From: Bacillota bacterium
GTDB lineage: Bacteria > Bacillota > Clostridia > Acetivibrionales > DSM-1351
Length of the DNA stretch: 8,809 bases
Assembly: GCA_023436515.1 (NCBI GenBank)
Contig: JAEZIV010000193.1
Location: 1 to 8,809, forward strand
Direction of reading: 5' to 3'
Below, piece by piece: positions 4,264-8,809 of the stretch. Each line of letters opens with the position of its first letter. The stretch's first letter is position 1. The notes beneath the pieces were generated by a model that was given only the letters and a program-made list of their open reading frames with translations, did not search any database and was not told the DNA's origin. Made by a program: the position numbers and the translations under genes.

Positions 4264-6276
4264 ATGTCAAATAAAACCTATTATATTTCAACACCTATTT
4301 ACTATCCAAGCGGAAAATTGCACATAGGGCATTCATATACCACTGTAGCAGCTGATGCTGTTTCACGTTACAAGCGCTTAAAGGGCTATGATGTAATGTT
4401 TTTGACCGGTACCGACGAACATGGTCAAAAGATACAGAGAAAGGCTGAAGAGAAGGGAATAACTCCAAAACAGTACGTGGATGAGATTGTATCCAGCATA
4501 AAGGAACTCTGGCAGCTAATGAAAATTACAAATGACAGGTTTATCAGAACTACTGATGAGGATCATGTTGAAGCAGTTCAGAAAATATTTAAGAAGCTTT
4601 ACGATCAGGGAGATATCTATAAAAGTGAGTATGAGGGCTGGTATTGCACTCCCTGTGAATCCTTCTGGACAAAAACACAGCTTGTAGACGGAAAGTGTCC
4701 CGACTGCAGCCGTGAGGTTGAGCTCACAAAGGAAGAAAGCTATTTCTTCAGACTGTCAAAATATCAGGATAGATTAATCAAGCATATAGAAGAAAATCCA
4801 GACTTCATTCAACCGGTTTCAAGGCAGAACGAAATGCTGAACAACTTTTTAAGACCTGGTCTTGAGGACATCGCAGTATCAAGGACTACCTTTAACTGGG
4901 GTGTTCCGGTATCCTTTGATGATAAGCACGTTGTCTATGTGTGGGTTGATGCCTTGTCAAACTATATAACAGCTCTTGGCTACTTGGCTCAGGATGATAC
5001 CCTATTCCAAAGGTATTGGCCTGCAGATGTCCATCTTGTGGGTAAGGAAATAGTACGCTTCCATACAATCATTTGGCCAGCAATGCTTATGGCCTTAAAT
5101 CTTCCACTGCCAAAGCAGATATATGGCCACGGCTGGCTTTTGCTGGAAGGCGGAAAAATGTCCAAATCAAAGGGAAATGTTGTGGACCCTCAGATATTGG
5201 TTGACAAGTACGGCCTTGATGCTATCAGATACTTCCTGTTAAGAGAGGTACCCTTTGGTTCAGATGGAGTATTCTCAAATGAAGCACTTATAAACAGAAT
5301 TAATTCAGATTTGGCTAACGACCTTGGTAATCTCGTTAGCAGAACTGTCGCAATGATAGATAAATACTTCCAGGGTACCATTCCTGAAAATAAGGTAGAA
5401 GGGGATTTTGACAATGAGCTTATAGCCTTGGTGAAGGCAACTCCTGCCAAAGTGGAGGAGCTGCTCGATAAGCTCCAGTTCAGCACTGCATTATCTGAAA
5501 TATGGAAAACAGTATCCAGAACTAATAAATATATTGACGAAACAATGCCCTGGGTTTTGGCAAAGGATGAAGCTAACAGCCCTCGTCTAGCGCAGGTTAT
5601 GTACAATCTGGCTGAAACCCTGAGAATTATTGCAGTTCTTATTCAGCCCTTCATGCCTGAAACTCCTGAAAAAATCTGGAACCAGTTGGGGATTGGCGAT
5701 AAGAGTCTGGTAACGTGGGAAAAGGCAAAGGAATGGGGAGTTTATCCCGCCGGTGCTACAGTATGCAAGGGTGAGGTTATATTCCCGAGAATAGACCTTA
5801 AAAAGGAGCTTGAGGAGCTGGAAAACATGAGTGAGGTATCTGCTCCCCCTCAGGAAGCAGAAACCAAAAAGGAGGCTGCAGAAGCCGACAAGTCCAAGGA
5901 GGGGAAGGCAAAGCAGCAATCACCGGCTCAGCCTGTTGATGAAACAAATGCCAACCTGATTACCATTGATGATTTTTCTAAGGTTGAGCTTAGAGTAGCC
6001 AAGGTCCTTGAAGCAGAAAAGGTAGAAAAGGCAGATAAGCTCTTAAAAATGAAGCTTCAGGTAGGGAATGAAGTAAGACAGGTGGTTTCCGGTATAGCAA
6101 AATACTACACACCTGAAGAAATGGTGGGGAAAACCCTCATATTGGTGGCTAACCTTAAGCCTGCAAAGCTTAGAGGAATTGAGTCTCAAGGAATGATACT
6201 GGCAGCCTCCGATGAAAATGGACTGTCCCTGGTAACCATAGACAAGGATATGCCAAGCGGAGCCCGGGTAGGTTAA
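4264..6276 (+). CDS. metG: Methionyl-tRNA synthetase (MetRS) with C-terminal tRNA-binding domain
   Basis: MetRS charges tRNA-Met with methionine using ATP in the cytoplasm. The 670-residue product has the class I signature HIGH at 20-23 and KMSKS at 298-302. It has one zinc knuckle, CTPC (128-131) and CPDC (145-148), and the FLTGTDEHGQKI block near 46-57. The DALR-type anticodon-binding helical region follows (around 380-520). Next comes a low-complexity charged linker rich in E, A, K and P (about 524-565). An EMAPII/Trbp111-like OB-fold domain ends the protein (568-670, IDDFSKVELRVAKVLEAEKVEKADKL onwards), which usually drives dimerisation. Length and layout fit Firmicute MetRS. It leads a probable metG-tatD-coiled-coil operon and diverges from the DUF2600 gene. 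Confidence 0.98.
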   Translation: MSNKTYYISTPIYYPSGKLHIGHSYTTVAADAVSRYKRLKGYDVMFLTGTDEHGQKIQRKAEEKGITPKQYVDEIVSSIKELWQLMKITNDRFIRTTDEDHVEAVQKIFKKLYDQGDIYKSEYEGWYCTPCESFWTKTQLVDGKCPDCSREVELTKEESYFFRLSKYQDRLIKHIEENPDFIQPVSRQNEMLNNFLRPGLEDIAVSRTTFNWGVPVSFDDKHVVYVWVDALSNYITALGYLAQDDTLFQRYWPADVHLVGKEIVRFHTIIWPAMLMALNLPLPKQIYGHGWLLLEGGKMSKSKGNVVDPQILVDKYGLDAIRYFLLREVPFGSDGVFSNEALINRINSDLANDLGNLVSRTVAMIDKYFQGTIPENKVEGDFDNELIALVKATPAKVEELLDKLQFSTALSEIWKTVSRTNKYIDETMPWVLAKDEANSPRLAQVMYNLAETLRIIAVLIQPFMPETPEKIWNQLGIGDKSLVTWEKAKEWGVYPAGATVCKGEVIFPRIDLKKELEELENMSEVSAPPQEAETKKEAAEADKSKEGKAKQQSPAQPVDETNANLITIDDFSKVELRVAKVLEAEKVEKADKLLKMKLQVGNEVRQVVSGIAKYYTPEEMVGKTLILVANLKPAKLRGIESQGMILAASDENGLSLVTIDKDMPSGARVG

Positions 6277-6314
6277 CCATACGGCATTGGTCTACAACAT
6301 AAAACACAACAAAA

Positions 6315-6328
6315 AAGGTGATAATTTG
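6315..6328 (+). promoter_or_regulatory. Ribosome-binding site deciding a TTG start for tatD
   Basis: AAGGTG (6315-6320) lies 5 nt before TTG 6326-6328. An earlier in-frame TTG at 6287 lacks a ribosome-binding site and would add 13 residues before the family N-terminus (M/L)IFDTHAHYD. No in-frame ATG precedes the catalytic HxH motif, so a TTG start is required. Confidence 0.75.
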
Positions 6329-7093
6329 ATTTTTGATACACATGCGCATTATGATGATGAGCGCTTTGACGAGGACAGAGATACCTTGTTAAAGCAGCTT
6401 CATCATGAGGGAATTTCCTATATTTTAAACGCCTGTGCAAGCCCTCAGTCCATTGAAAAATGTCTGGAGCTTGCAGCAGCCTATGATTTTGTTTATACGG
6501 CTCTTGGTATACACCCTCATGACGCTGATAAAATGAACGAGGATATTATTGATAAAATCAGAACCCTAGCTGATAAGCCTAAGGTTGTAGCAATAGGTGA
6601 AATCGGTCTGGACTATTATTATGATAACTCTCCCCGAGAAACTCAAAAATACTGGTTTGAAAGACAGATAGAGCTTGCTAAGGAATTAAAGCTGCCAATT
6701 ATTATTCATGACAGAGATGCCCATGAGGATACAATAAAGATATTAAAAAAGACGGATGTTAAGCAGGTTGGAGGTATATTTCACTGCTTTGCAGGAAGTG
6801 CCGAGATGGCTTTAGATATGCTGAAGCTAAACATGTATATTGGCATCGGAGGGGCTGTTACCTTTAAGAATGCCAGAAAAACGGTAGAAGTGGTTAAGGC
6901 TGTCCCCTTGGATAAGCTTCTGGTAGAAACAGACTGCCCCTATCTATCGCCGGAACCTTTTCGGGGAAAAAGGAATAATTCGGGGTATTTAGTTTATATT
7001 ATTCGAAAGATTGCTGAGATTAAAGGAGTAAGTGAGTCTGTAGTTGCTGAAACAACACTGATGAATGCGAAAAAGGTATTCGGATTGAAATAA
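6326..7093 (+). CDS. tatD: TatD-family metal-dependent hydrolase (DNase)
   Basis: The product is a 255-residue TIM-barrel hydrolase of the TatD family (YabD in Bacillus), which acts as a metal-dependent 3'-5' exonuclease or DNase in the cytoplasm. All expected metal ligands are present: H6 and H8 in DTHAHYD, E92 in GEIGLDYYYD, H128 in IIHDRDA, H153 in FHCFAGS and D203 in VETDCPYLSPEPFRG. The length is standard. Translation starts at TTG 6326. The gene lies 49 nt after metG with no terminator between, the same order as metS-yabD in many Firmicutes, and a coiled-coil protein gene follows 38 nt later. The exact physiological substrate of this member is not shown by sequence. Confidence 0.93.
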   Translation: MIFDTHAHYDDERFDEDRDTLLKQLHHEGISYILNACASPQSIEKCLELAAAYDFVYTALGIHPHDADKMNEDIIDKIRTLADKPKVVAIGEIGLDYYYDNSPRETQKYWFERQIELAKELKLPIIIHDRDAHEDTIKILKKTDVKQVGGIFHCFAGSAEMALDMLKLNMYIGIGGAVTFKNARKTVEVVKAVPLDKLLVETDCPYLSPEPFRGKRNNSGYLVYIIRKIAEIKGVSESVVAETTLMNAKKVFGLK

Positions 7094-7131
7094 AATAATA
7101 AGTTTTAGTTTAGTTCTCGAGGAGAGGGATT

Positions 7132-7845
7132 ATGAAAAAGTTTATTATTGTTATTATATTTGTTTTTCTGATCGCGTTTCTTATATCCTTTAATTATCTT
7201 TTATGGGATAGGGAAAAACAGCTTGAAAGCTACCAGAATCTTAGCAATGCCAAGAATCTCAGTATTGATACTCTTGGAGAAAAGATAAATAATTTGGATC
7301 AGCAGAATAAGGAGCTCGCCGATAAGATAGCCGCTCTAGAGACCGAGAACTCTGACCTGAGGAGAAGGGTCCTCCAGCTTAATGGTGAAAGCCAGACAAT
7401 GCTTAAGGACTTGGACTCAAAAAAAGAGTTTATAATTATGCTCAAAAATTATATGAGCACCGAGCCCTTACAGACAGTAATACAAAAATGGGTTGTGGCC
7501 ATCAATTCAAAGGACTATGCTCAGGCATCAGCCCTTGTGAGCGAGGCATCTATTGGTAAAATACTGGGCAGTGAGGATAGCTTTAAAAATACATATCAAA
7601 ATGAGGTTAAAACCATCAGTCTAAAGTCGGCAGAGCTTTTAACAGGGATGACCGACAATGAGCATCTTTTGAAAATACAGTTTCAGGTAATACTAGAGGT
7701 AAACAAGCCTGAGGCTGCTTCCGGAGATACTACTGAAAGTCAGAATTCAATATTTAAAAATGGTGAAAACATTAAATTCGTAACTTTGGAAATTGATGCC
7801 GAAGCGGGAGAATGGCGTATTTCCGACCTGTCAGACAAGCCATAA
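7132..7845 (+). CDS. Membrane-anchored parallel coiled-coil protein of unknown function
   Basis: I do not recognise a named family. The 237-residue product begins with an uncleaved-looking signal anchor (residues 4-24, all hydrophobic after MKK), so the rest should be outside the cell membrane. Residues 48-83 form an unbroken heptad series with d positions L48, L55, L62, L69, L76, L83 and a positions I52, N59, I66, N73, V80. Asparagine at two a positions favours a parallel dimer as in leucine zippers. Residues about 110-237 look like a small alpha+beta domain: an IQKWVVAINSKDYAQASALVS helix, then beta strands ending in VTLEIDAEAGEWRISDL. This is reminiscent of NTF2/DUF4878-like extracytoplasmic folds, with an inserted polar loop near 192-211. 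Start ATG 7132 has GGAGAGG at 7121-7127. It probably shares the metG-tatD transcript. Confidence 0.8.
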   Translation: MKKFIIVIIFVFLIAFLISFNYLLWDREKQLESYQNLSNAKNLSIDTLGEKINNLDQQNKELADKIAALETENSDLRRRVLQLNGESQTMLKDLDSKKEFIIMLKNYMSTEPLQTVIQKWVVAINSKDYAQASALVSEASIGKILGSEDSFKNTYQNEVKTISLKSAELLTGMTDNEHLLKIQFQVILEVNKPEAASGDTTESQNSIFKNGENIKFVTLEIDAEAGEWRISDLSDKP

Positions 7846-7866
7846 TCAAGGGGTCTGAGCCGTTCA

Positions 7867-7895
7867 TTGACATAAAAAGCCTATTTGAATAATAT
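7867..7895 (+). promoter_or_regulatory. Distal sigma-A promoter P1 of yabE
   Basis: A perfect -35 TTGACA (7867-7872) and a -10 TAATAT (7890-7895) are separated by exactly 17 nt. It begins 22 nt after the stop of the preceding gene. The leader from P1 would be about 138 nt. Confidence 0.65.
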
Positions 7896-7967
7896 ACTAA
7901 AATCCAGTTAATAATTTCAAAAGAGGGATAAACTTGGAAAAATACTTCCATTATCTAGGCAATAAAT

Positions 7968-7996
7968 TTGACAAAAAAATTTGCTTGGAATAAAAT
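7968..7996 (+). promoter_or_regulatory. Proximal sigma-A promoter P2 of yabE
   Basis: A perfect -35 TTGACA (7968-7973) and a -10 TAAAAT (7991-7996) are separated by exactly 17 nt. Initiation near 8003 gives a leader of about 37 nt. TTTGACAAAA at 7967-7976, overlapping the -35, also fits the degenerate 0A-box consensus; see findings. Confidence 0.7.
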
Positions 7997-8039
7997 AGTC
8001 ACAGTCCCTTTGAATATTTCTAACAGGAGGTTAGTATTA

Positions 8040-8809
8040 ATGATACCGATTGCGAAGAATATTAAAAGGTATTTTTCACAAATGAATTTTCGTGCTAATA
8101 CCAGCAAAAAGCGCGGGAATTTATTAAAAATCAGAGCATTGGATATTGCAGTAATATGCCTTGCCGTTGTTATATCCGTAACTGCAGGAGTCTTGGTTTT
8201 CAATGGGTTGAAAAGACATGTGGTAATCAACGACAATGGTCATGAGATTGCATTAAAAACAATGAAGTTAACAGTGAGAGAGGTACTAGAGCAGACAGGC
8301 ATAACAATAACAGCAGATGATTACATTAACATGCCGTTTGACGCGAAGCTCGCAAGAATTAAGGAGAACAAAATAGAGATAAAAAGGGCGGTACCAGTAT
8401 CAATAGCAGTAGATGGTAGAGAGCTGAAGGTAAAAACCTATAAGGATACTGTCAAAGAGGTACTAAACGATAACGCTATAAGCGTCGATGAGGATGATAA
8501 GCTCGTCGGGTTCCGATTGGGGGACAAAATTGTATCTGATATGAACCTTTCGATAATTCGTGTAGAGGAGAAGACAGTAACCGAAGAGACCCCGATACCA
8601 TTTAAGACTATTACCAAAGACAACAATAGACTAGACAAAGGATCAAAAAATACAGTAAGAGAAGGTAAGGAAGGTTTAAGAGAAAAAACCTACAAAGTAG
8701 TTTATGAGAATGGAAAGCAGATCACAAAACAATTAATCAGTGATATTGTATCAGCAAATCCCCTTGATAAAATTGTTGAAGTGGGTACGGTTTTAAACTA
8801 CAAGACATC
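8040..8809 (+). CDS. yabE: YabE-type cell-wall protein (DUF348 x2 + G5 domain), 3' end outside window
   Basis: An open frame of 256 codons runs off the right edge without a stop. Residues 1-33 are a basic cytoplasmic tail and 34-56 a transmembrane or signal segment, placing the rest outside the cell. Two DUF348 repeats follow (about 59-100 with LTVREVLEQTGITI, and 117-158 with DTVKEVLNDNAISV), then a G5 domain (about 173-252, IIRVEEKTVTEETPIPFKT through VVYENGKQITKQLISD to EVGT). This order matches YabE/Rpf-like proteins, which usually end in a 3D (MltA-like) domain that acts on peptidoglycan; that part is not visible here. The start is ATG 8040 with AGGAGG at 8025-8030, 9 nt upstream. Two sigma-A promoters precede it, so it is transcribed separately from the metG group. 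The position after metG-tatD matches Bacillus gene order. Confidence 0.9.
   Translation, partial: MIPIAKNIKRYFSQMNFRANTSKKRGNLLKIRALDIAVICLAVVISVTAGVLVFNGLKRHVVINDNGHEIALKTMKLTVREVLEQTGITITADDYINMPFDAKLARIKENKIEIKRAVPVSIAVDGRELKVKTYKDTVKEVLNDNAISVDEDDKLVGFRLGDKIVSDMNLSIIRVEEKTVTEETPIPFKTITKDNNRLDKGSKNTVREGKEGLREKTYKVVYENGKQITKQLISDIVSANPLDKIVEVGTVLNYKT

Noticed and set aside
4032..4265. 77-codon minus-strand open frame between the DUF2600 gene and metG
   Set aside because: It covers the metG promoter and leader, overlaps the metG start and the DUF2600 start, and has no clear Shine-Dalgarno or family resemblance; it is a chance frame in AT-rich DNA.
5190..5919. Two minus-strand open frames (138 and 110 codons) inside metG
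   Set aside because: Both are shadows of an intact, conserved metG reading frame.
7846..7866. Terminator after the coiled-coil protein gene
   Set aside because: No hairpin plus T-run is visible before the yabE promoter, so read-through into yabE is possible.
7896..8039. Cyclic-di-AMP (ydaO-type) riboswitch in the yabE leader
   Set aside because: Such elements often precede cell-wall genes, but I see none of the conserved G-rich core motifs and only weak stems such as TGGAA/TTCCA (7935-7950); P2 lies inside the region.
7955..8236. 93-codon minus-strand open frame over the yabE promoter and start
   Set aside because: It runs antisense to promoter P2 and the yabE N-terminus, with no support for translation.

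Overview
The window looks like a chromosomal core segment from a low-GC, endospore-forming member of the class Clostridia. The codon and base usage are AT-rich. The Shine-Dalgarno sites are strong AGGAGG type. The gene set includes an AbrB-type transition-state regulator with a cysteine finger, the spore maturation pair spmA-spmB, and the rsmI / metG / tatD / yabE neighbourhood typical of Firmicutes. The protein style resembles cellulolytic Ruminiclostridium (Clostridium cellulolyticum group), but that is an impression, not a database result. There are no RNA genes, mobile elements, CRISPR arrays or prophage signs.

Layout. (1) 1-1056, plus strand: the 3' end of a trmN6-like tRNA methyltransferase gene, then rsmI (16S rRNA C1402 methyltransferase), closed by a 14-bp hairpin terminator (1082-1114). 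This terminator also serves abrB, which converges from the right. (2) 1124-1445, minus strand: abrB with a clear sigma-A promoter and a Spo0A-box match just downstream of the predicted transcription start. (3) 1446-1801: a 356-bp gene-free regulatory region between divergent abrB and spmA. It holds a 20-bp near-palindrome, an AT-only 13-bp inverted repeat, a helically phased series of Spo0A-box-like sites, and a pair of mutually exclusive hairpins ending in nine Ts. (4) 1802-2971, plus strand: spmA-spmB. (5) 2989-4047, minus strand: a divergent DUF2600 / YtpB-like terpene synthase homologue, convergent with spmB. (6) 4109-7845, plus strand: a sigma-A promoter, then metG, tatD and a membrane-anchored coiled-coil protein of unknown function, probably one operon. 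(7) 7867-8809, plus strand: two tandem sigma-A-like promoters and the 5' part of a yabE-type G5-domain cell-wall protein gene that runs off the window.

How it fits together. The outer genes are translation and tRNA/rRNA housekeeping (trmN6, rsmI, metG), with tatD as a nuclease partner. The centre is a sporulation-linked block: abrB and spmAB share an intergenic region with Spo0A-box matches facing both. A terpene-synthase homologue sits alongside; its characterised relatives in Bacillus make C35 terpenes linked to spores. The most interesting points are the putative Spo0A control of the abrB/spmA region and the DUF2600 protein, whose two aspartate-rich metal-binding motifs appear to be replaced. 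I did not see a clearly new multi-gene system.
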